Origin: Laguncularia racemosa
Lineage: Eukaryota; Streptophyta; Magnoliopsida; Myrtales; Combretaceae
NCBI GenBank assembly: GCA_037954665.1
Contig: JBBMOL010000066.1
Coordinates: 3,100,001-3,164,000 of the forward strand
DNA length: 64,000 nt
Direction: 5' to 3'
Made by a program: the position numbers and the translations under genes. Below are positions 48,190 to 60,900 of the stretch, one piece after another; the first letter of the stretch is position 1; each line of letters begins with the position of its first letter. Under the pieces are notes generated by a model. The model saw nothing but the letters and a program-made list of their open reading frames with translations. It made no database searches and had not been told where the DNA came from.

Positions 48190-49790
48190 TTTCCTATGTC
48201 TCACCTCAGTTTTAGGGTCATCGTCATCCCCCCGTTAGTTGCTGCGCAGGAATTAGTTCTACCTCCTTTTAGGTATTTTGCTGTTGCGGTTATGGATACA
48301 ACATTATCCCTCTCGTAGTGAAGCATGAACTCAAGACCTTGAGTAGCTATTCTCACGGCCATCTCTATATCCAGCGATAAGTAGATTTGTCGCAATGTGT
48401 CACCCTGCAAGTATGAACAAAACATAAATTAAATTTGCCACGATTATGTAATTATTTTGACATTACGAAATGTTGATGTAAATCGTACTTACTAGAAATC
48501 CAAAAACAACCCCCATACGTCTAATGTATCGCCTGCTGATCGATCAATACCATTGCAGGTAACTATCATGCACACCACGAGGGGCATCTATATGAATAAC
48601 TCGATTGACCCACTGTTCCCACATGTTTAAATACATTGTACGTTGGACTGTCCAATCAACATCAATTTGGCCTCGCCAGTCGATTTCATGGAGCTCCGGC
48701 TGGGTATTCATTGACTGTGAGATATATTGGAACCCACCAAACTGCCTAGCCACTTGGTTTGGAAAATGCCACTCAACAATGTGGAAATAAATCAGTGGCA
48801 CCCGAGCCATCCAAATGTGCATGTCAGCTTTGCAGAAATCAAGTAGGAGATTAATTGAATTCCCATTATACAACTCCCATTCAACATGAAAATAAGAAAT
48901 TATATTGACTTCAAATGATCAATATGATTAATTGAAAGGAAAAAAAATTAGGTTACTGAAGTACTTGTGATATGTTCTGCCTGTTTAACGCATCCTAATA
49001 TGCGCCGACAACATGGGTGCAGTGATATTGTATATCCCTGCGCGTGTTCCAACGTGGCTCCAATGGACATCTAACTTTTATAAACAGTTAGTGTCGACTA
49101 ATGGGTGTGATGTGGGGAAATCTATCCTAGCCCACACTTGTAGCAAAATGGTAGCCCCTCTAATCTCATGTCCTGACGGTATAGACCCGACATAAAGTTG
49201 GCGATACAACCATGCTAGACATGCGGACCCCTAACTATATATCCTAATAATGTCAAAATGCTCCAACGAAGGTAACCACATCACGTAGATGGGGGCATTG
49301 GATTTATCAACAAAGATAAATCCCCCCAATTGTTATAGTATATACACATGTGTAGCTCGATGGATTTGCTTAGCATTGATGTTTAGTAGGATCATCTAAA
49401 ACATATCACAGAGCTATGTCATACTAACACGACCCCCTATGCCACTAAGCCTTGGCCTCACTCCTAGTAGTCGTTTACATCATTCCCCAATGTAGGCAAC
49501 TATTCCTTATAACTGCCTAACCATTTATGGGGAGTCCTAATTGGATCTTCATATCTTATAGGGTAATTATAAACTCCTCCATTGGCATGTAGAATGTATG
49601 CGTCTTTGGCCGCCACAGCTCTATCAATGTTGAAATCATGTGCCAATCCAGGGGTATGTACAACAAGTGGCTTGCACCTTCGAGTCCAACCAAATGCAAG
49701 TATGGCTCCATTTAAGCATCGAGGGGGATGGCATGCTCGTTGCAATGGAGTAACAACTCATGCCGTTGAATAGCAAGGTTGTTCAATCTT
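48190..49790 (-). pseudogene. Plant mobile domain (PMD / MAIN-like) gene remnant
   Basis: Minus-strand order: IPLDWHMISTLIELWRPKTH and FYMPMEEFIITL at about 49680-49560 (domain start, W-R-P-x-T-H-T-F pattern); about 49330-48970 a degraded middle with MWLPSLEHF-like and RWNTRRDI-like pieces in changing frames; 48544-48873 with KADMHIWMARVPLIYFHIVE, WHFPNQVARQFG and ELHEIDWRG (the best preserved part); 48201-48425 with YLQGDTLRQIYLS and AVRIATQGLEFMLHYE. This is the PMD shared by MAIN/MAIL proteins, PP7-like long forms and transposons. Stops and frameshifts rule out a product. Placed tail-to-tail with the MULE transposase, it is probably part of the same element. Confidence 0.82.
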
Positions 49791-50144
49791 ATGCCGACAA
49801 CACGTGAAATATTTTATTATTTTTAATGCAACATAAACTAATTGATAAGTGAAAAGTCGTTTACCTCTCTGTTCTAAACGGTCTGTGATCAATGCCTCTC
49901 CTACTACGTCAAGATTAAATGATCGAAAGGTCCAAGCTCCATCTATTATGCAAAATAAAATATATATTAAAAAAATTAGTATATGTTACCATCAATCTAT
50001 TAATTTACAATTGTTAGCTACTATTTATTGTATAATTAATAGGTAATTAACAGCAACTAAAGTTTATACATAATTTTATAGTAACAAACAAAGATATTAC
50101 ATGTACAATCAATATCAACTTTTTTTAGTAACTAATTTTATGAT
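49791..50144. other. Flank of the PMD gene, no gene
   Basis: AT-rich, short; a 65-codon ORF at 49849-50046 is not convincing. It probably contained the 5' UTR and promoter of the PMD gene. Confidence 0.4.
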
Positions 50145-50960
50145 GATTAATTAAGGACATATTAACAACTAATCACCTTTAATAAAGGGATAATTAATAA
50201 CTACTTAATTTTATAACTAATTCTACAAAATCATACAAATATTTTACATTGGCAACCAACATTAAAATTTTACTAATTAATTTTATAACAATTAATTCAT
50301 CACATATTAATGACTAATCACCTTTAATTAAGGGATAATTAATAACCATTTAATTTTATAACTAATTCTACAAAATCATACAAATATTTTACATTTGCAA
50401 CCAACACTAATTTTTTGCTAATTAATTTTATAACAATTAATTAATGATATATTAACGACTAATTACCTTTAATTAAGAGATAATTAATAACTACTTAATT
50501 TTATAACTAATTCTATAAAATCATACAAATGTTTTACATTTCTAACCAACACAAAATTTTTCACTAATTAATTTTATAATAATTATTTAAGGACATATTA
50601 ACGACTAATTACATTTAATTGATGGATAGTTAATAACTACTTATTTTCATACAAATATTTTACATTTGCAACTAATATAAAATTTTTCACTAATTAATTT
50701 TATAATAATTAATTAATGATATATTAACGACTAATCATATTTAATTAACAAATAATTAATAATTACTTCATTTTATAACTAATTGTACAAAACTATTCAT
50801 ATATTTTACATTTGCAATCAACATAAAATTTTTTACAAATTATTTTTTAACAATTATTTATTTACATATGAATGACTAATCACTGCTAATTAATAGTTAA
50901 TTAATAACAACTTAATTTAACAACTATGTTTACAAAAATATATTATAATAACATATAAAC
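50145..50960. repeat. About 145-bp tandem array, six units
   Basis: The phrase 'taattaataactacttaatt' recurs (with changes) at 50191, 50336, 50481, 50627, 50753 and about 50896, giving periods of 145, 145, 146, 126 and about 143. Each unit also carries 'aaatcatacaaatattttacatttgcaacca'-type text (phrase split across 20-base pieces) and 'attaacgactaat'. The first three units are very similar and later units are more decayed. Very AT-rich. Confidence 0.9.
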
Positions 50961-51988
50961 ATAATTCATTTACTAATGTTAATTAAACATATATTAACAA
51001 CTAATTAATAATAATTACTATCTCAATAAAAATTGTGAAGTATATATAATTATATGTATTTTTTTTTGCATTTATCCAAAGTAGTATAATAGTAACAAAA
51101 ATAATTTTTTTCTTAAGAAAACATATTGAGATTTGATAAAAATATTTTCACACACGTATTTCAACAAAGTAAAACCTGCGTGAAATAGAAATTATGGAAA
51201 AAAATGCAAGTAATGAAATAAAGTGAAATTTGCAGAGGAAATCGAAAGATGAAAATATGAACCGATGAATTGAAGATTCGTATTTATATTACAAATTGTT
51301 AGTGTAATTTTTTTTTGTGTATTAAAAATTACATGTTATGATAATGTATAAATTTACTGTATTACTTTTATAAGTTTGTAGTAGTATTTTAATAATAATT
51401 TTATAGGTTAGTAGTGAACTTTTTTTTTTATAAATTTTATAGGTTTACTGATCCATAAAAAAAAAAATAGTAGAACTTGTACTTGTATCCATCTATGTCT
51501 AGTTAATTTTTTTTTATCCTTAAAGTCATAAATGTTATCCGCATCATGAAATTTACTATAAGAATAATTATTTTGGATATAATATTTATATAATTTCTTT
51601 TAAATCATAACATTTAAATTCGTAACTCTTAATTAATGGTAAAACTTTCTGTAACTGTTCTATTTCTAACACACAATCAGCAGCTATATCGCGCGACACG
51701 CGATGGCCAATGCATCGCAAGTTACAAACCAAGGATAATGGGCGTTAATGTTTTCCCGTATTATGGTCCTCTTGTACATATTCAGACAACTCATTCACAT
51801 CCTTACGCCAATCACTCACAAAGGTCCAAAATACACGGACCCTATAATATCCAAGAGATAGATATTTTCTGCGACGACCACATTCCTCTGTGACAGGCTT
51901 TTCGAGGATAAAAAGATTGAATTTTGAGAAATGGGTTTGCTTATTTGAGGGATTTAGGTTATTGGGTAGTGAGGAAATTGTGTGGAAA
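50961..51988 (+). other. Upstream region of KUP12, with 5' UTR near its end
   Basis: AT-rich until about 51640, then more balanced (a GC-richer patch 51680-51890 that includes 'atcgcgcgacacgcgatgg'). The KUP12 transcript probably starts within 51680-51960. No clear TATA box was assigned. ORFs here, including one antisense to exon 1 (51745-52137), look like chance. Confidence 0.45.
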
Positions 51989-54900
51989 ATGGAGGAAGAT
52001 GATAAGATTGAGGAGGCTAATAGTGTGAGGTTAGGGGGTAGTAGTGGAAGTGGTGGTGGTGAGTCAAGGTGGGTTGACGGAAGTGAAGTGGATTCAGAAT
52101 CAACTGCATGGTCTTTGCTTGGAGAAAACGAAGGCAATTATGGAGGATCTCTGAGAAGGAGGTTGGTGAAGAAGGTTAAGAGAGTTGATTCTTTTGATGT
52201 TGAAGCCATGGAGATTACTGGTGCTCATGGCCATCATTCTAAGGTATATAAACTTCGATTTTTAGTTTTAATTTTCTTTTCTTATTATACATTTCGAAAT
52301 TTTACTTTGATTAAGCATGATGTTTTTATTCAGTGCGTGTAATGATTTGAGTTTCTTTTAACTTAATCTCATTTGTGTCGTTTTTCTATCTGTTTAATGT
52401 CTTATGGAAATCTTGTGTTCGATAAACTTATTGAAATCTAGCCTTTAATCTTTTCGTTGGCACTCAATTTATATACAAATATCCATTGTCAAATGGACCA
52501 AATTATAGGGTCCTATAAATTTGGAATTTTTATCTGTCGCCATGTTTTTGACGGGTTCAATTTTTAATCTCACCGACCTTGTTAAAATGGTATGGTAAAT
52601 TTACTGAACATTAGAAAATATTTAAAACTATATAGAAGATTGGCTAAAAGTGACATGTGCCAAAAATGTCAGCACTATAAACCACTTTAGGATCTTTAAG
52701 ATGCTGTTATTGTTTTGCAGAGCAACGATACATGTATTAAGCATTGAAGGAAAACAACTGATGAACAGTGCAAAGCCAGTTAGGTGTTGAGATTTTAAGA
52801 CTGTCTTTCTGGATCACTGCAGTATTCGATTTGTACCATGACAGCAATGAAAGTTATGCATAGATCTTTCAGACCAGGGTTTACCATTTAAGCAATTTTA
52901 CAAGCCTAAGGACATGCGTTATTATTATTATTTGAAAAATAAGTTGTCAATAGTGCTAGTTGAGTTTTAAAATCCCAAAAAAATAAAAACAAAAATCCAT
53001 ATTATTTTGGGTAATTTAAAAGAAGAAAAAAATTGTTTTCAGTAAGATGTATTCATTCTTTGAGGAGTGAAGTTTGAGTGAGCTTCAAACTTCTGGCCTA
53101 GAATGTGAACCGTGTGAATTATGGTCATCTGTATTTCTCCTGAATTTGATTTCTGAGACTTGCAAAGTGGGTGGGCTGTTGTAGCAAGTTCTTTGAATGT
53201 GGGGGTCAGAGCTGGTTAAATTTGGTAAGTAAAGGAGTTGTATTCTAAAAAGCTTTATACAATATATTAATTTGCTAGGTCAATGCCTTTCATTTTTTCG
53301 AAAGAATAGCGGTTTCCCAGAAAAGGCTGTTGATAGTGGCCAGGGAATTAGGCCTTTTGACAAGGTCTACCAACGGAGGAAATGGGGGGGGGAAGACCGG
53401 GGGAAAAAGGAAGCCACGACCGAGGAAGGGAATAGGGAGTAGGACGTGGGAGGTTGTGTCCTAAAGTAGTGGGGTAGTAGGAACTAGTGGGGGAGGAATC
53501 CTTGTAAGTAGTGGACTAGTGGTAAGGATTAGTGTAACGACTCCTGCTATATTTAAGGAAAAGAAAGATGAATGAAATCTAACCTTAATTTTCCAGTAAT
53601 TAACCATTAGCAAAGAGATCTTGAGTTCTCTCTAACAAGCCCAATTCACTTAGTCAATCATAGGGAAACTTGGAAGGAAACCTAACAAGTAGGTTCTAGA
53701 CTTCCAATCGCAACTAGCAAGGCTTAGAATGAGGTTACAAACACTTGCCGCTAACAATTTGGTATCGGAGTAGGTTCCTATGGACAACTGGAAGAAGGTC
53801 CAGCAATAGCTGGAAGCGCTGTTAGTTATGCACCAGAATGATCGGATTCGCCTGGAACGAGTGGAAGCGAGGCAAGACCAGTTAGCTACCTAACTGGAAA
53901 GCCTAACGGGAGAAGGAACCCCACAAAAATCCCCAGCCTACGTGATCAAAGAGGTCGGGGAAATGTTGGCTAAGAGCAGCAAGGTTGAAAGTAGCATGCC
54001 TGCAACACAACTGGCTAAATGGGATTTCCCGTGCTATGACGGGAATGGGGACCCTCTCAGCTAGTTCAATAGATGCAAGTAATTCTTTGAGCATTAACCA
54101 GTGGCAAAGGAGGAAAGGGTGAAGCTAGCAACCTTCCACCTAGAAGGGGATGCTCAACTATGGTTCTTCAAGTTGAAACGGGAACAACCTTGGTTGAGTT
54201 GAGTAGACTTTAAGGCCTTGTGTGATTTGCGCTTTAGGCCCTTGATTCGAAGCAACAAGGTAGGCGAGCTAGCTAAGCTTCGCCAGGTGAGCTCCGTGGA
54301 ACACTACCAGCAAAGGTTCAAACAACTATCGGCTCAGGTACTGGACTTGGCCCCCAAGCACGAGATTGCTATTTTCATTAGCGGATTGAAGGAAGCCATC
54401 GCCGTGGAAGTGGAGATACGCCACCCCACGAGCCTCTCACAAGCCATGAGTCTTGCAAGGCTGCATGAGAAGAGGGGAGTGCCATCCACGGAAGAGGTGG
54501 AATTCACTAGACAAGCTCCAGCCACCTCGAACAAGCCCACCTACACTAAAAGGTTGAGCAGGGCGGAGTTGGAGGAAAGGAGGGATAAGGGGCTATGTTT
54601 CAACTGCAATGAGCCCTTCACGGTGGGGCATCGATGCAAGAAACTGTTTTGGCTAGAATGGGAAACAGAGGAAGAGCAGGAAAAGGATGAAGATGGAGAG
54701 GCTTCCGTGAAGGGGCAGCTAGAAATTTCGCTACATGCCATGTTCGAGTTGTCCTAAACCCAGACTATGAAGGTGCGGGCAAAGGTTAAGGGGCGATCAA
54801 TCACCGTGTTGATCGACTCAGGCAGCACCTGATCGTTGTCAATCGTAGTTTCAATAAATTGAATTCTTGTTCTTAATCTTACTACGAAGCAATAGGTAAG

Positions 54901-57900
54901 TGCACCTATCGTAACGTAATATAGCAAGTAAGCACAAGGTCGTCCCTCAGAGATGCACCAATTACTAGTACTAACTCCGTTCCTATTATCTAACCGTCGC
55001 TTAATAATGTTGTTCGAAACTTGATTACTCTAATGTCAAAACTAACAACTCACTAACAACAATGGTTCTGAAGATTTATCAATTAACAAAAGCAACCTAG
55101 ATCTTATTCTACTCCTTCTCTATCATGTAATTCATTAGATTTCTAAAAATTGTCGTAATTGACTTCTTATACTGTCGAATTCTCTAGTAAAGTTAACTAC
55201 TTTCTCAAGTATATTAACCTATTTAATCCTAGGTTTATCAAATAGGATCTCTCCTTAGTTAATAATAACCTAGAATTGCATAAAGCACATGAATTCGTAT
55301 CAAAATAATCGATGTAAATAGAAGACTCTTGTTTCCTATCTCTAGAAGAACAATCAAATCTCATTAATTGCATTAGATCTAATCATATGAGCAATTTCTC
55401 AATTAACTAATATGATATCACGCAGAAATTCATATTCCGGATCTATGAATCTAAGAAACAATTGAAGAACATGCAATTCATCATAAGAAAGTCAACAACT
55501 TTGCATTAAAGATCAAATCTTTATCACATGACAGAGAAGTTTCAAATAAAATCTAGATCTAGGGTCTACTCCTCCATAAATTTGACAAGAGAAACACAAT
55601 TACTAGAAGAATAGACAAAGTTCATGGTCACAACCCTTAAAGATAAAATCTTTTTCTTCGTGGGTTTTCAATCTCCCTTGGAATCGACAAAATCTTCTTT
55701 CCCTTGTTGTTATGAGAGTGAGAGAAACTGAAGAATTCGTAACTCCTCCCTCTAGGGCAAACTGAAGGTCTATTTATACATGTACCCCGATTGGATATAT
55801 GCACAACCGGATACACAAGTAGTGTATTTCGTTCGTGTATCTCATGCTTGCTTCCAAGTATCCTTATGTGAATATACACGAGCAAGTACATGGGAGTGTA
55901 CATTGGTCGTGTATTTGAAACGTCATTGAACAAAAGCAAAACTTAGATACACAAGCAAAGTACATGGGTGTGTACTTTGCTCGTGTACTTTCCAAAAATC
56001 CGCTTCAGTATACACAAGTAAAACAGCAAAGTGCATGGGCGTGTATCTTTCTTGTGTACTTTCTAGAAATCAGCTTCAATATACACAAGCAAAACAGAAA
56101 AGTGCATGGGCGTGTATCTTGCTTGTGTACTTTCCAGAATTTTTTTCTTTACATGTAATGTATTCAATTCTTTCCAAACTTGCTCTGACTCTTCAAAACT
56201 CCTCCCCTTAGCTCCAAAATACTCTAGAAGATCCTGAAATTAATATTCATTCCATTAAGCACCCTTTTCTTCAACAAATCATCTAAAAATTCAACAATAA
56301 AGTACAATTTCATTACTCTAGATAAGGGTATTTTGTGACTTATCAGCACCCATAGCTTCATATGTGCTAACCTGGTGTCCCAGCTTGGCCTGCAAATGTT
56401 GTCACGGGAAAGGTTGAAGTTAGTTGTAGCGAACGGAGCCCAAGTTAGAAGTGACAGGGTTTGCAAGAGAGTCTCGTTGGAACTGGGCGGCAGGACCTTC
56501 ACCACGGACATGTACTCTCTGCCACTATGTGGCGTGGATGTGGTGCTGAGAGTCATTTGGCTCTGGTCCTTAGGCCCCATTTCATGGGGCTTCGCTGTGA
56601 TGAAGATGAGCTTCTTACAAGGTCGAGAGAGGGTGCAGTTACAAGGGGACACCCAAGGAATAAGCCAAAAATGGCAACAATCATGAAGGAGGGGAAGAAA
56701 TACAGTGAGTTACAACGCCTGCTAGCAGAATTTGAGGACATATTTCAGCCCTTACAGGAACTGCTGCCATCCCGCCACTGCGATCATGCTATTAGGCTAC
56801 CTTCGGGGACACTGCCCATAGTGGTAAGGCCTTATTGATACCCCACGGCCAAAAGAATGAAATAGAACACTAATGCGAAGAATGCTCCGGAAGGGTTTGA
56901 TCAGACCTAGCCAGTCGCCCTTTTCTTTCCCGATGCTCTTAGTGCGGAAGGGGGACAACACGTGGCAGTTCTGTGTGGATTATAGGGCCCTTAATGAGAA
57001 AACCGTTAAGAACAAGTTCCCAATACCTGTCATTGAGGAACTTCTTGAAGAACTAGGGGGTGCTTGTTACTTTTCCAAACCAAACTTGTGTTTGGGCTAC
57101 CGCTAAGTCTGAATGAGACCTGAAGACGTGGAGTAAACAGCCTTTGGAATACACCACGGGCACTTCGAGTTCCTAGTCATGTCGTTTGGCCTCACCAACG
57201 CTCCTTCCACCTTCTAGGCTCTCATGAACGAGGTATTCCAGGGCCATTTGAGGAAGTTTATTCTGGTGTTCTTCGACGATATCCTCGTCTATAGTTGGTC
57301 TTGGGTCAAGCATCTTCAGCATCTCAATAGGGCCTTCTCCTTGCTCCGCTAGCACCATCTTCGGTTGAAGCCCTAGAAATGCACATTTGCCCAGTGACAG
57401 GTTGCCTACCTAAGACACCTCATCTCACACCAAGGAGTAGAGGCCGAACCCCAGAAGATAGAGTCCATGTTATCCTGGTCGAAACCCTTAACCCTCATAG
57501 CGTTGTAAGGGTTCCTTGGTCTCACGAGTTACTATCGAAAGTTTGTGTAGAACTATGGCCTTATTGTGCCCCCTTTAACCCGCATGTTGAGAAGTAACAG
57601 CTTCCAGTGGAAGCCCTAAATCAGAACAGGCCTTCATCGCCCTAAGAAACGCTATGACATGAGCTCCGATCCTGGCCCTTCTTGATTTTGAACAGCCCTT
57701 CGTGGTGGAGTGTGATGCCTCCAATCACGGGCTGGGAGCGGTCCTCTAACAAAATGGGGGGCCTATTGTGTTCTTCAGTCGACCCTTGGCCCAAAGACAC
57801 CTACAGCTAGCGGCTTATGAGAAGGAGCTCATCGGTTTGACCAAAGCCGTGCACCATTGGAGGGCATATCTTTAGGGCAGGAGGTTCAAGGTGGGGACTA

Positions 57901-60900
57901 ATCACTATAGCCTTGAGTTCTTGCTTGAACAACGAGTATCCACCTCCCCCCAACAACACTGGCTTAGCAAACTCATGGGATTTGACTTCGATGTCAAGTA
58001 TAAGGCCTGTCACGAGAATAAGGTCGCAAATGTGCTATCTAGGAGAGGAAGTAGCATTGTTTGCCTTCGCCATATCCATGTCACAGCCACAGCTGATTGA
58101 ATGGGTGAAACAGGCCGTGCAATCATCTCTCGAATTGCTCCAGCTAGTTGCCCGGATACAAGCACAAGAGATGGGGTCGGAGTGGACCTTCAAAAAGGGG
58201 CTCATCCTTTTCAAAAATAAGATATTCGTGGATCCCTCTTCGAGCTATGCACCGCTATTGCTGAGGCCATCCATGACCAATGCCATGAGGGGTACCGGCG
58301 CACCCTTTATTGCATCACCCAGGATTTCCATTGGAAGGGATGCGACAGCAAGTCAAAGGGCTGGTTAAGGCTTATCTTTAGTGCCAAAGACATAAGTCCG
58401 AACACCTCCGGCCTGCGGAACTTCTTCAATCGCTCCCTATCCCGAGCCAGGTTTGGGCCAACATCTTCATGGATTTCATAGATGGTCTTCCAAAGTTCTA
58501 CAGCAAAACAGTCCTAATGGTGGTAGTAGACCGGTTCTCCAAATACGGTCACTTCGTCGCCATGAGTTACCCATACTCAGCATTGACAGTAGCCAAGCAA
58601 TTCTTCAACACAATAGTTTGACTACATGGACTATTGGAATCCATTGTAAGTGATTGTGACCCCACCTTCACCAGCACATTTTGGAAGGAGTTGTTCAGGC
58701 TACACAGCACCAAGTTGTCCTTTTCCTTAGCTTACCACCCCCAAAGTGACGGCCAAACAGAAGTGGTCAACTGGATCATGGAAATGTACTTAAGGTGCTT
58801 TACTGGAGCTCATCCACAAAAATGGGTAGATAGGGTAGCTTGGGTCGAATATTGTTACAACATGGGCTACCATTCGTCCCTTAAAACCACCCCTTTCAAC
58901 GTGGTTTATGGTTGAGCTCCTCCCCAGTTGCTGTCATACCCACCAGGCACAACTAAGATGGAGGCAGTAGAGAGGGCACTGTAGGATCGTGATGAGGTCC
59001 TAGCTGAGCTAAGACTCCAGCTGGAACACGCTCAACAAAAGATGAAGGCCGGATATGACGCTAAACACGGGACATCAGCTTTAAGATCGGTGACTTGGTG
59101 TGGCTCAAACTCCAACCATATAGGCAATTAACCTTGCGACAAAGACCCTATTAGAAATTGGCACCTAAGTTTTATGGACCTTTTTCCATCAAGGAATGCA
59201 TAGGACTATTCGCTTATTGCCTAAAGCCATCCAATTTTCCACATCTCCATCCTCAAACAATTTCATGGCACACCACCATCACAACCGGAGCTTCCATTGA
59301 TTAGCCATGGCTTGCTGATCCCAACACCACAAGCAGCCTTGGAAATCCATCGTGGAGAGCAGCTCGTTGAGATCTTAATCCACTAGAAGGGCTACTCGCA
59401 TGTGGATGCCACAATGATCTGCCAATGCTACCCTTCTTTTGCGCACGAGGTCATGCGCCTTTTCGAAAGGGGAGTGATGATAGTGGCTGGGGAATTAGGC
59501 CTTTTGACAAGGTCTACCAGCGGAGGAAATGTGGGGGGAAAGACTACGGGAAAAAGGAAGCCATGACCGAGGAAGGGAATAGGGAGTAGGACGTGGGAGG
59601 TTGTGTCTTAAATTAGTGGGGTAGTAGGAACTGGTGGGGGAGGAATCCTTGTAAGTAGTGGACTAGTGGTAAGGATTAGTGTAACGACTCCTGCTGTATT
59701 TAAGGAAAAGAAAGATGAATGAATTCTAAGCTTAATTTTCCAGCAATTAACCACTAGCAAAGAGATCTTGGGTTCTCTCCAACGAGACCAATTCACTTAG
59801 TCAATCATAGGGAAACTTGGAAGGAAACCTAACAAGCAGGTTCTAGACTTCCAACTGGAACTAGCAAGGCCTAGAACGAGGTCGCAAACGCTCGCCGCTA
59901 ACAGCTGTGCATTGGGTATCTCTGCTTAAGAGCAGAAGGCTAGAATGAAACTCATGGTTGTAGAGAGGAAGTGGTGGGTACAGACTCTGTTAAAACCTTA
60001 TTGATGGGTCTTTAATTACTATTATGAGTGAGATGCTTTTCCATTGAAAGCATTTTTTTTTTTAATATGATTTTTTATTCTTTCCATATTGTATAATAAA
60101 AGATATTTTATATCGATCCATAAATTACTTGCAAATTAGGGTGTCAGGCTTTACTAGGAAGGGTAGCTGAAAAACTGTTGATGCATGCAATAATCTTAAT
60201 CTAGTTAAGCCAATTATTTGGTTTTATGACTATCACAGTGTTTAAATCTATTTCCATGACAAATCAGGACTCTTCTATTTGGAAGACACTTTTTTTAGCA
60301 TTTCAAACACTTGGTGTGGTATATGGCGACATGGGCACAAGTCCATTGTATGTATTTGCCGATGTGTTCAGCAAGGTGCCAATTGAATCAGAAGCTGATG
60401 TCTTGGGGGCTTTATCTCTAGTAATGTACACAATTGCTCTTATACCTTTAGCAAAGTATGTATTCGTAGTGCTGAAAGCAAATGATAATGGGGAAGGTAG
60501 ATGGAATTCATTTCTGAGTTTTCTTCCTTTTGTTCTATCAGTATGCAGAGTCTTAGCATTTTGACAGATCGCAAATCCATGTTGCAGGAGGAACATTTGC
60601 TCTATACTCATTAATCTGCAGGTATGCAAATGTCAATATGTTGCCAAATCGTCAACCAGCTGATGAACGCATCTCAAGCTTCAGGCTCAAGTTGCCAACT
60701 CCAGAGCTTGAGAGGGCTTTGAACATTAAAGAAACCCTTGAAAGCAGATCATCATTAAAGACCCTTCTATTGTTGTTAGTCCTTATGGGAACTTCTATGA
60801 TCATCGGAGATGGTATTCTAACTCCTGCAATATCAGGTGTGACTGATATAGACCTTTTTACTGAAAAAGTTTCATGTCTGATATGATATTTCCTGATAAT

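Larger units (their letters stand above)
53331..59903 (+). mobile_element. Ty3/gypsy chromovirus inserted in KUP12 intron 1
   Basis: A 6573-bp block with 426-bp LTRs at both ends and a perfect 5-bp target duplication GCTGT (53326-53330 and 59904-59908). Internal order is gag, protease, reverse transcriptase, RNase H, integrase and a degraded chromodomain, the gypsy order. It lies in the same orientation as KUP12. Frequent stops make it non-coding. It contains an Athila-type solo LTR (54830-56345), so the original element was about 5.05 kb. It is more GC-rich than the surrounding intron. Confidence 0.95.

Noticed and set aside
49500..49745. 81-codon minus ORF starting MQRACHPPRCLNG
   Set aside because: The PMD signature (W-R-P-x-T-H-T-F region) lies in another minus frame of the same DNA, so this ORF is a shadow.
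51745..52137. 130-codon ORF antisense to KUP12 exon 1
   Set aside because: It mirrors the purine-rich coding strand of a firmly identified exon and has low-complexity Ser/Pro/Leu composition.
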